A stretch of DNA of 18,918 nucleotides from Deltaproteobacteria bacterium (GCA_005879255.1 VBKY01000272.1:1-18918), one strand, 5' to 3'; counted from the stretch's first letter, positions 7,833 through 14,600 are shown. Notes: generated by a model not told the origin, from the sequence alone. Translations and numbers: made by a program.

Positions 7833-8864
7833 ATGGCCAATCCGCCACCCCGATATGATAAACCGCGCGTCTTCGTAAAAAGTATCGCCAGCGAAACTTA
7901 TTCGCTTTCCGAAGCGCGGCGCCAGCACCTCAGCTCGGTTCCGCGGGTGATCCGCAAAGACTACAGGGATTACCTCGACGGCAAAGCGCGCGAAAAAAAT
8001 ATCATCAGCCCGGTCAACGAGCCCTTCGTGACCCAGAGCCTGCAAGCTCATTTCGTCACGCTGCCGCCGGCTGCGCGCGACAAAGGACACGGCCACCAGA
8101 ACGAAGCTTTCTTTTATATTCTGGAAGGGCGCGGCTTCGACATGCATGACGGCGTGCGCTATGACTGGGAAAAGGGCGACGCCGTCGCGGTGCATAATGA
8201 TTCCGTTCACTGGCACAACAACGAAGACCCCGATCACGGAGTCGTCATCTTGGTGATGAAAGCGAAGCCGCTCTGGCTTTTCCTCGGGCTACATCAGCAG
8301 GGCCCGCTGGGAACCTCCCCGTCCGCCGGCGACGATCGCTGGGGGCCGCCGGTGGAATGGTCCGTGATTCGCGATCCGGAGGATGTGCGCCTCAAGAAAG
8401 TCATCAAGCCCAATGACACGCCATGGCAAACCACGCCGCACGGCCGCATCCGCCTGCTTGCCGATGCGTCGGTGCCTCTCCGCGTCAAGGCGATCGACGT
8501 CCAGCTGCACGAGATCGCGCCGGGCAGTCGTTCGGGCAAGCAGTGGCAAGTCGCCGATGAAATTTTCTACGTGCTCGAAGGCCGCGGCTACGATCTTCAC
8601 TGGGACGTGGATGTCGACATAACGGACAGATATTACGCGCGCATCGCCAAGCAGCCGAGCCGCTGGGAGTGGCAGGCCGGCGACATGGTTTACATTCCGC
8701 ACAACACTATACATCAGCATTTCAGCGCCGATCCAGCGCATCCGGCCAAGCTCATCTGTGGCACCAACCGGATCTACAAACAGATCGGTTACGCGCGCGT
8801 GGAGCAATTGGAGAACGCGCCGGAGTTCGATGCACTGCATCAGAGAGCGGCGGCGCAAGCGTAA
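7833..8864 (+). CDS. double-cupin protein C (gentisate-dioxygenase-like)
   Basis: A 343-residue bicupin. The start at 7833 is set by AAGGAG nine bases upstream; an earlier in-frame ATG at 7728 lacks one. Cupin 1 (about residues 70-145) has HGHQNEAFFYILEGRG with His86, His88 and Glu91, and HNDSVHWHNN with His126/His128. Cupin 2 (about 220-305) has QVADEIFYVLEGRGYDLHWD, where the paired histidines are absent, and PHNTIHQHF with His294/His296. The N-terminal site therefore appears to be the metal-binding one, the reverse of bicupin B. The length and organisation suit the gentisate/1-hydroxy-2-naphthoate/salicylate dioxygenase group, but identity is too uncertain for a gene name. It is divergent from the Rieske oxygenase and upstream of a binding protein and a class II aldolase on the same strand, consistent with one aromatic-acid pathway. 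Confidence 0.85.
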   Translation: MANPPPRYDKPRVFVKSIASETYSLSEARRQHLSSVPRVIRKDYRDYLDGKAREKNIISPVNEPFVTQSLQAHFVTLPPAARDKGHGHQNEAFFYILEGRGFDMHDGVRYDWEKGDAVAVHNDSVHWHNNEDPDHGVVILVMKAKPLWLFLGLHQQGPLGTSPSAGDDRWGPPVEWSVIRDPEDVRLKKVIKPNDTPWQTTPHGRIRLLADASVPLRVKAIDVQLHEIAPGSRSGKQWQVADEIFYVLEGRGYDLHWDVDVDITDRYYARIAKQPSRWEWQAGDMVYIPHNTIHQHFSADPAHPAKLICGTNRIYKQIGYARVEQLENAPEFDALHQRAAAQA

Positions 8865-8867
8865 TTC

Positions 8868-8931
8868 AGTTTCAAGTTTCTACTTTTTGATTTCTAGTAA
8901 CCAGAAAATTGAAACGGGAAACTAGAAATTA
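8868..8931. repeat. GTTTCAAGTTTC-type intergenic inverted repeat, copy 4
   Basis: AGTTTCAAGTTTCTA on the left and GAAACGGGAAACTAGAAA on the right form an imperfect inverted repeat directly after the bicupin C stop codon. It is a variant (GTTTC instead of GGTTC) of the repeats at 1893 and 4703. Confidence 0.6.
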
Positions 8932-8982
8932 CGAATACCCGAAAGGACCAAAGAAATTTAAATACGCCCGAATGAGAAAAAC

Positions 8983-10134
8983 TTGGTCCCTGTTCTAGCG
9001 AAGATAACGAACATAATCGGAGTGATTTTTGGGTTATTCGCCCTGCTCGGAATGACGGGACAAGCATGGACCGCCGACAGCGGCAAAACCGAGTGGGAAA
9101 GGACCGTAGAGGCGGCGAGAAAAGAAGGGCAGGTGAATGTCTATATCGGCGGTTGGGGCGCGGTTCTCGAATCGGGCGTGTTCGAACAATCTTATCCGGG
9201 AATCAAAGTGGTCGCCGTAGCGGGGCGAGGAGGTGAAACCGCCAAACGCATTCTCGCCGAGCGAAGAGCCGGAAAGTTTATCGCCGACGTCAGCAGCGAG
9301 GGCGTGGGATCAAACTACCGGACGCTTCACGCCGCCAACAGCTTCGATCCGATCAAGCCCGTTCTCCTGCTGCCCGAAGTGACCGATGAATCCCGCTGGT
9401 GGCAAGGGAAGCACCGCTATGTCGATCCTGAAGGAAAGTTTGTCTTTCGCTACGTCGGCCTGCCGCAGACGGGAAACATTTCGTACAACTCCACACTCGT
9501 AAACCCAAAAGAAATCAAGTCTATCTGGGATTTTTTGCTGCCAAAATGGAAGGGAAAGATCCTCGCGCGGGATATCAGAAGCCCGGGACCGGGCAATGCT
9601 CCGATGCGCTTTTTCTATCACCATCCCGCCATCGGCAGTGTATTCATCAAACGTCTTTTCGGTGAAATGGACGTTACCCTTTTCCGCGACTTCCGCCAAA
9701 GTGTCGACTGGCTCGCCGGCGGCAAATTCAGCATTTGCTTTTTCTGCTCGGACATCGATAAAGCGAAGCTCCAGGGACTTTCCGTGGACGAATTCGCGGT
9801 CGTGCTCAAAGAAGGGGCGGCGCTACACACTCAATACGGCACCCTGGGGCTGTTGAACCAAGCCCCCAATCCAAACGCGGCCAAAGTTTTCATCAACTGG
9901 TTTCTTTCTCGCGAGGGACAAAGCACCTTGCAAAAAACCTTGTCCAAAAGCGCCGAAGAGGCTCCGGATTCATTTAGAATAGATATTCCGAAAGACGACG
10001 TGAAGCCGGTGAACCGGCGCGTCGAAGGCGTCCAATACCTGGACCTGGACAGCCGTCCTGAGTGGATGGAGATGAAGCCCATAATTCTCGTGTTCGAGGA
10101 GGCGTTGGCCGAAGCGGGGAAACAAAAGAAGTAA
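8983..10134 (+). CDS. periplasmic solute-binding protein, start uncertain
   Basis: A 383-residue extracellular solute-binding protein (family 1). The N-terminus has a positively charged start, a hydrophobic core IIGVIFGLFALLGM and a likely signal-peptide cleavage after AWTA. The mature part has AARKEGQVNVY near residue 48, ISYNSTLVNPKEI, a FLLPKWKGKI hallmark mid-protein and NPNAAKVFINWFLSREGQ near the end, all shared with the binding protein at the left edge. In-frame starts are only TTG at 8983 and GTG at 9022. An ATG at 8972 begins MRKTWSLF and then stops. One extra A in the A5 run at 8977-8981 would join that ATG to this frame and give MRKNLVPVLAK, an ideal signal start, so a one-base loss (real or sequencing) is suspected. 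No permease or ATPase is adjacent. Ligand unknown. Confidence 0.85.
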   Translation: MVPVLAKITNIIGVIFGLFALLGMTGQAWTADSGKTEWERTVEAARKEGQVNVYIGGWGAVLESGVFEQSYPGIKVVAVAGRGGETAKRILAERRAGKFIADVSSEGVGSNYRTLHAANSFDPIKPVLLLPEVTDESRWWQGKHRYVDPEGKFVFRYVGLPQTGNISYNSTLVNPKEIKSIWDFLLPKWKGKILARDIRSPGPGNAPMRFFYHHPAIGSVFIKRLFGEMDVTLFRDFRQSVDWLAGGKFSICFFCSDIDKAKLQGLSVDEFAVVLKEGAALHTQYGTLGLLNQAPNPNAAKVFINWFLSREGQSTLQKTLSKSAEEAPDSFRIDIPKDDVKPVNRRVEGVQYLDLDSRPEWMEMKPIILVFEEALAEAGKQKK

Positions 10135-10169
10135 AGCTCGCGTTACAGAACATCATGTCATAGGTGATC

Positions 10170-10216
10170 AAGCTCGGCAGGTTCCGAGCTTCTAGTTTCA
10201 GGTTCAAAGTTTCTGA
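10170..10216. repeat. hairpin plus GTTCAAAG-type repeat, copy 5
   Basis: A perfect 8-bp stem AAGCTCGG / CCGAGCTT (10170-10177, 10184-10191) closes a six-base loop CAGGTT. It is followed by CTAGTTTCAGGTTCAAAGTTTC, related to the other intergenic repeats. It lies between the binding protein and the class II aldolase and could lessen readthrough; there is no strong T-run. Confidence 0.6.
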
Positions 10217-10247
10217 CGTCCAAACTCAAGGAGGAAATGAGACAGCC

Positions 10248-11006
10248 ATGGCAAAACCAGCCGAACGCGCAATGATCAAACAGCTAACGAACGAGGTGAT
10301 GTTCTCCTGCCGGATCATGGGCGACCGCGGCGTGACGCGAGGCGCTTTCGGCCACGTCAGCGCGCGCATTCCCGGCACCGATCGAATCTTGATCAAGTCG
10401 AAGGGTCCCGCGGAAGAGGGGCTCGAATTTGCCACCGAGAAAGACATCATTACCATCGATATGAAAGGAAACGTACTGAAGGCCGACAAGGGCAAAGACG
10501 CGCCGCAGGAAACTGCCATGCATCTGGCCGTCTACCGAGCCCGGCCGGAAGTCATGAGTGTCATTCACACGCACCCCGATTGGGTTGTCGCTCTGACCGC
10601 TTCCGAAAGGCCGCTGCTGCCGATATACGCCGCTTACAACCCGCCCGGACTGAAACTGCTCCTCGAGGGCATTCCGCTCTACGGGCGCAGCGTGACGATC
10701 ATCAATGACGAGCTGGGCCAGGACTTTATGCAGACCATGGGCAACAAAAACGCCTGCCTCTTGCTTGGTCACGGCATGACCACCGCCGGCGTCAGTGTCC
10801 AGGACGCGACGCTGATCACTTTGAACGTTTTCGAGTTGGCCCGATTGAACTATATGGCGTACGCCATCGGAACTCCGAAACCGATTCCGCAGAGGGACAT
10901 CGAAGAGTACAGCACCCGCTGGCGCAACCGCGTGCGCAAAGTCGACGCGGTCAAGGGAGAACATCCGGACTGGCGCTATTTTAAGAAATTGCTCGTCAAG
11001 AAATGA
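10248..11006 (+). CDS. class II aldolase/adducin-family protein (possible dihydroxyphthalate-type decarboxylase)
   Basis: A 252-residue zinc enzyme of the class II aldolase/adducin family. The start at 10248 follows AAGGAGG; the longer in-frame start at 10164 would be encoded by an intergenic repeat. The zinc ligands are visible as His107 and His109 (VIHTHPDW) and His175 (LLGHGMTTAG), with Glu88 in PQETAMH as a candidate acid-base residue. The N-terminal GAFGHVSAR corresponds to the family G--GN-S-R phosphate or carboxylate site. Members split sugar phosphates by retro-aldol reaction or decarboxylate hydroxylated aromatic acids, such as 3,4-dihydroxyphthalate 2-decarboxylase (PhtC). With a phthalate-type Rieske oxygenase, a dehydrogenase and ring-cleavage-like cupins nearby, the decarboxylase reading is attractive. 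It remains inference; a sugar-phosphate aldolase or 3-oxo-tetronate-phosphate decarboxylase role is not excluded. Confidence 0.9.
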   Translation: MAKPAERAMIKQLTNEVMFSCRIMGDRGVTRGAFGHVSARIPGTDRILIKSKGPAEEGLEFATEKDIITIDMKGNVLKADKGKDAPQETAMHLAVYRARPEVMSVIHTHPDWVVALTASERPLLPIYAAYNPPGLKLLLEGIPLYGRSVTIINDELGQDFMQTMGNKNACLLLGHGMTTAGVSVQDATLITLNVFELARLNYMAYAIGTPKPIPQRDIEEYSTRWRNRVRKVDAVKGEHPDWRYFKKLLVKK

Positions 11007-11036
11007 TTGGCTTTTTGCTAAAAGCTGGGTAGCAGC

Positions 11037-11260
11037 TTAGTGAAAATTCCATTCCTGGCGCAAACCCTTTTGGCGCGCCTGCGCATAAATCCAGTTGGCA
11101 AATGCTCTGCTGCCGAAGCGCCTTGAAAACAATAATTTCTTCGGCAGACATCCGTGCGGGCGCTCGACCCGCAACGACATCACATACCTCGGCGACCGAT
11201 TGCCATTCGATCTTTCCTTCCTTGACCAGCTCCCGCAATTGATGCCGGTATAGGCCCAAG
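11037..11260 (-). pseudogene. ornithine cyclodeaminase/mu-crystallin C-terminal remnant
   Basis: On the minus strand, RELVKEGKIEWQSVAEVCDVV leads into AGRAPARMSAEEIIVFKA. This matches the ELGE-VAGR-PGRTS-EEITVFKS signature near the C-terminus of ornithine cyclodeaminase/mu-crystallin proteins. After FKA the same frame loses resemblance. Another frame then reads FANWIYAQARQKGLRQEWNFH and stops at 11037, which resembles the family's closing helix (-YE-AR--GIG-E). So a frameshift near 11125 and loss of the first two thirds are suggested. Only about 75 of roughly 320 residues remain. It sits between the converging aldolase and M24 genes. The family reduces or cyclises imino and amino acids with NAD(P)H; this copy cannot be active. 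Confidence 0.6.
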
Positions 11261-11276
11261 GCGAAGTAAGTTCCTC

Positions 11277-12430
11277 CTACGCCACCACTAGCATTTCAAC
11301 CTTGCGCTCGCCGTGATTTCTGTAGCCGTTCTCCGTAACGACTAGAGAAGTGCCGCCGAGCAATGTGTCAGAACCCTCATTGTTGACCACCGTGGGCGAT
11401 ATGCTGTAGATCATGCCGCTTTTCAGGACATAATTTCCGGCGCCGCCTAATCCGCCGGCCTCCGGTTTCGGATCGGGAATTCTGTATCCTGGTCCCGGAA
11501 ACTCCGGCACGTCGATGCCGTACTGATGAATCTGCGAATGAGGAGATGATTTGAAACCAGTCTCTTTGCAGGCTTTCCGGTAGGCGTCGATGAGATCGCG
11601 TTGGGTCGCGCCATCCTTCACCTGCGCCAGCACCGCATTTCTGATACTGGTCACAGCCCGGAACATTTCTTGATGAACCGGTTTCGGCTCGCCGAAGCAG
11701 ATCTCTTGATCGCTGTGTCCAGCGTAGCCACCGAAGATCGAGTGAGCCGTGAGAGTTCCGAGCAGAGGTCCGCCAAAATCGGATTCTGTGCCGGCACCGG
11801 GCCGAAGTTAAAGGATAGCGTCGATTCGAGATCTCCTCCGGCTTCCCACATCGCCCGGATTCCTTCCTCCACTATCTTTCTTCCCGACATGCCCGGCCGG
11901 GCCACTTCGTGAATCCTCCGGATGGCGCTATCGAAGATCTTGTTGGCCTGGTCGATCATCGCGTTTTCTTCAGCGCTTTTGATGGTGCGCACATCGGTGA
12001 AGATATCCGACACGTCGACAACCTTGGCCGCTGAGAGCGATGCCTTCAGTCGGTTGTGAAAACGATAATCGAGACTCCCGGCAAGTCCGATCGTAGCCTG
12101 ACCCAAACCGAGTTCTTTGATTCTCTCGACGACAGCGGCCGCATCAGAACCGGGTCTTACATCACTCACCCACTCCTGAGAATCGAGCAAGACGCTCGGT
12201 GAAATATCAATCAGATGGCGTCGGTTGACAACGACGGTCAACGGGACGTCGCCGGCTGGAAGCAACCCGTAGAGCTCGCCTGCAATCCCATTGCTCAGGT
12301 AGAAAAGATTGCTACCGTTGACAATGGCGCAGTCCACTCCATTCTCGCGCAAGCGCTCTCGGATACTGGAATACCTGCGGTCGCGCTCTCGAACTGACAG
12401 CGTATGTTCGTTTTGTGCATCACGAGCCAT
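11277..12430 (-). pseudogene. M24 creatinase/Xaa-Pro-peptidase-like gene with a frameshift
   Basis: The start ATG at 12430 follows a perfect AAGGAGG. The first frame encodes an N-terminal creatinase domain (VNGSNLFYLSNGIAGELYGL; VSDVRPGSDAAAVVERIKELG) and the linker RTIKSAEENAMIDQANKIFD, then runs off after FGPVPAQNPI. From about 11790 a second frame continues DFGGPLLGTLTAHSIFGGYAG, then GEPKPVHQEMFRAVTSI and the rest of the pita-bread domain, ending at 11277. A stop (TAA) in the second frame near 11808 confines the switch to about 11765-11810. It may be a true lesion or a one-base sequencing error. Even if repaired, key M24 metal ligands look altered: GMIYSISP lacks the usual Glu of GM--TIEP, and LGGTSLVVTENG lacks the acidic residue of EDT--VTE-G. 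It may have been a non-peptidase creatinase-fold hydrolase of the pathway. Confidence 0.8.
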
Positions 12431-12954
12431 GGCAAACCTCCTTGAGTTTAATTTGTAAAGTCATAGGCGGCATTAATTCTCTGTCATGGTTTTCACCGCG
12501 AAGATTATTTCTCCCTTCATGCTCTTCGTGTCCTTTTGCAAGCCGCTGGATTTAACCTATCCCTAATTTCGGATCGTACAACTTTCACCAGATTACACCA
12601 CAGCTCCTTGAGGTTTTATAGTAGGGAGCCGCAAGCGTGGCGTCTCGCCTCTCCCCGTGAACGGCTACCTCCGCGTCCTCACCGCTATGCTCAATAAAAC
12701 TATGGAGTGGGGCTACAGTGCAAGAAATGTCGTATCCGGTGGCAAGGCTCAGTGAGAGCAACGTCGATTTTTCGAACTAGAGGAACGATGAATCAGAGCC
12801 TCTGACCATCGAGATTCAAGACTACTGACGGTACAGCGGCCCGGTGTTTTTTTGCTATTACTTTTACGCTGCGAACGTTTTGGGAACTTTTGGCTTTTTC
12901 AGCCAAAAAGCCGAAAAAGCGCACTTGAAGGTAGCTAATTTTTAACAGGAATTT
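12431..12954. other. gene-free stretch with one CACGAAG-family repeat
   Basis: No coding frame here carries recognisable sequence. At 12515-12538 the minus strand reads GGACACGAAGAGCATGAAG, a member of the repeat family found at 866, 3240 and 6095. At 12892-12912 an 8-bp stem GGCTTTTT / AAAAAGCC closes a five-base loop, and at 12873-12887 lies GAACGTTTTGGGAAC, repeated at 13125. The hairpin lies downstream of the tRNA-Gly remnant on its strand and might be its old transcription end, but no T-run follows. Confidence 0.6.
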
Positions 12955-12999
12955 TGGAGCGGGCGACCGGGGTCGAACCGGCGACGTCCAGCTTGGGAA
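12955..12999 (-). tRNA. tRNA-Gly(CCC) 3' fragment, probable attachment-site remnant
   Basis: On the minus strand the sequence runs from a seven-base anticodon loop TTCCCAA (anticodon CCC, 12993-12999) through the 3' anticodon stem GCTGG and a five-base variable region. It continues through a T arm GCCGGTTCGACCCCGGT with paired stem, the acceptor strand CGCCCGC, discriminator T and encoded CCA. Discriminator U with this acceptor suits bacterial tRNA-Gly. The 5' half is absent: the bases beyond 12999 cannot form the CCAGC stem strand, nor are D arm or 5' acceptor present. A fragment cut exactly at the anticodon loop is the classic mark of tyrosine-recombinase integration into a tRNA 3' end. In that model the element side is above 13000 and the chromosome side below 12955. 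Confidence 0.75.
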
Positions 13000-13464
13000 T
13001 TTTCTATCGAATTTTGTGGATAGTTCTTTCAAACGAAGAACTTACACAGTGTTTTTCACTCTAACAAACTTCTTTCGACCTTTAGTGATTTCAAGTGGTT
13101 TCATACCTTCTGCTTTTGTCTTAGGAACGTTTTGGGAACGCGGATTGAGCAGCGTTGTAATTTCGGCCATGTCGTATCGATCAACCAGCAACTCTAGCCA
13201 ATTGGTCCAAAACCCTAAGATCGCTGGTGTCGCCACTGGCATCACACCGAAAACCGCGCCGCTCCCATCACCAGCCGGCTCACCAAAAAAAGTACCAGTA
13301 CTCTCCATTAAGCGAGGGCCTCCGGAACCCTAATCCAAGTTCAATTCTCGGCGTGCGCACGAGCTAATTCTATAAACCAATTGGTTTAGGCGAGGAGAAT
13401 TAAGGTACCCGGTGGTTCCCGCTAGCCTCTGGTCTTCAAAACCGAAACAAACGAAAACGACAGC
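13000..13464. other. no supported gene; palindrome and possible selC-like piece
   Basis: Contains the second GAACGTTTTGGGAAC copy (13125-13139), a 16-bp perfect palindrome TAAACCAATTGGTTTA (13373-13388) and GGTCTTCAAAACCG (13431-13444), which resembles a tRNA-Sec anticodon arm. An 88-codon minus-strand frame at 13042-13308 has GGAGG upstream of its ATG but no recognisable domain, and I do not call it. Confidence 0.5.
13373..13388. promoter_or_regulatory. 16-bp perfect palindrome, operator-like
   Basis: TAAACCAATTGGTTTA is fully self-complementary, and ATTCT / AGAAT lie further out on both sides. The form is like operators of TetR-type dimers. No regulator gene or intact target gene is adjacent, so its present use is unknown. 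Confidence 0.35.
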
Positions 13465-13720
13465 CTATATTGAGTCGTTATAAAACAAATTCCTTCTGAG
13501 AAACGTCCGGAGATTAACGCCTGTCTGCGCAACCACGTGTGCCTGTTCGTGAGAGTGCTCGCGACCTTCGCGCACCTGCTGATTGAGGAACTTTTCGGGA
13601 TTTTCCTTAAACTTCGCCAGACCGTGATGGCTGCAGAAAAAATAGTTTTGTCCGTTGTAATCGAACTTCCTCCGCAGCGTTGTTGGCGTCTACTTTCATG
13701 CCGCAAACAGGATCAATCAA
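13465..13720 (-). pseudogene. YHS metal-binding domain remnant, one frameshift
   Basis: The minus strand begins LIDPVCGMKVDANNAAEE from a TTG codon. After one surplus base near 13664 it continues in another frame as FDYNGQNYFFCSHHGLAKF, then KENPEKFLNQQ, a short His-containing tail (EGREHSHEQAH) and a stop at 13465. DPVCGMKVD, YNG--Y-FCS and KF--NPEKFL are the full YHS-domain signature. YHS domains bind copper or other metals and often head P1B-type metal ATPases, where a His-rich linker follows; the tail here hints at such an origin. No ATPase follows. It is therefore either a broken stand-alone YHS protein or the stump of a copper ATPase. The frameshift could be a sequencing error, but neighbouring remnants also carry lesions. 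Confidence 0.75.
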
Positions 13721-13805
13721 ATTTATTGTATTCTAATCTTCCTTCCCTGGGACGACTGTTATTGGGGAAGACACACCGGCGGAAACTTTGTTACACAGTT
13801 GGTCA

Positions 13806-14085
13806 TCAAAAGCTTCCGCCGTACATTGCGGGGCGCTCTGTCCTTTTTAACTGACCGTAACCACCCAACTGGGAAAAAACGCCGGCCTTGCGGCCATATT
13901 ACTTGGAGCCGAACTCCTCTAGGGCTTCTCTCTCTTCACGGCGCGCAAGTTTGCACTTACATGGTCACAAGAATCGGAAACATCACCAGGGTCACGAGCG
14001 TCAGCCACTGAAATAAGAAGTCGAGCATGATCAGAATAAACCCCATGTATTGGCAATGGCGCACAAACCAACAATACGCCTGGAG
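13806..14085 (-). pseudogene. isoprenylcysteine methyltransferase-like membrane protein, broken remnant
   Basis: The minus strand reads YCWFVRHCQYMGFILIMLDF followed by LFQWLTLVTLVMFPILVTM, then TAA. In another frame it resumes LARREEREALEEFGSK, a stop, then YGRKAGVFSQLGG. This matches the C-terminal half of bacterial isoprenylcysteine carboxyl methyltransferase (ICMT)/PEMT-type proteins: GPYR-VRHPQYLGFIL, a membrane helix, then LA--EE-E---EFG--Y--Y. At least one frameshift (near 13959) and one nonsense codon (near 13907) are present, and the N-terminal part is missing beyond an upstream stop at 14086-14088. Such proteins are often found near metal ATPases and oxidase assembly genes, in line with the YHS remnant and DUF420 gene nearby. 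Confidence 0.7.
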
Positions 14086-14215
14086 TCATATCGCTTTTCT
14101 TTTCCGAGGGGGGTTGATCAACGCCCCGCTTTTCAATGAGGCACATCAGCGTTCTGATCCACTCAGCGCTTTCCGGACTAAGGGAGGTGCACTGGTCTTA
14201 TCGCTGATCCTGACG

Positions 14216-14600
14216 CCCATTCCATGCACGACCGTCACTTTTTTACCGGCTTCATTACGAATGCTTTCATTGTCTGCGTCATGCTCTCGGAAGCGATCTA
14301 TGATGCGACCATATCTCAGAGAGGAGAATCCGCCTTACTCCAGAAAACAGCGATGAGGAGCCGCGATCTTGTGCAAAGATGGAGGCGTCATTGCATCTGA
14401 TCGTCAGGAAAGCGATGACTATCTAAAACGGCTGGATGTGAAAAAGATCTACGCTTCCGATTTTTTCGTCTCACAGATGCCGAAGTCATTGCCGCCGGAA
14501 CGGGAACCTCGGCACACATAAAACGAATCATGGAGTTGATTAAGGAAAAAGCCTACGCCCCGCATTTTCTCGTTCCTCGACTCTCTTTGGGACCCCTCCG
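14216..14600 (+). pseudogene. degenerate reading frames with CBS-domain resemblance
   Basis: A plus-strand frame reads GFITNAFIVCVMLSEAIYDA then TISQRGESALLQKTAM, ending in a stop near 14399. A second reads DDYLKRLDVKKIYASDFFVS then QMPKSLPPE. A third picks up HIKRIMELIKEKAYAPHFLV. In order these resemble the end of a CLC-type chloride channel (last membrane segment, then IYDA--Q-G) followed by a CBS domain, broken by at least two frame changes. Resemblance is by eye and weak. No intact product is possible. Confidence 0.35.

Noticed and set aside
12892..12912. Hairpin GGCTTTTT / AAAAAGCC as a terminator
   Set aside because: A perfect 8-bp stem, but no T-run follows on either strand, so it is mentioned only within the gap description.
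13042..13308. 88-codon minus-strand frame with GGAGG before its ATG, ending next to the tRNA scar
   Set aside because: Considered as an integrase C-terminus because of position, but no R-H-R-Y motif or other domain is visible. Both strands are open here and neither can be supported.
13422..13854. Overlapping open frames on both strands
   Set aside because: They are shadows of the frameshifted YHS remnant, whose motifs lie in other frames of the minus strand.
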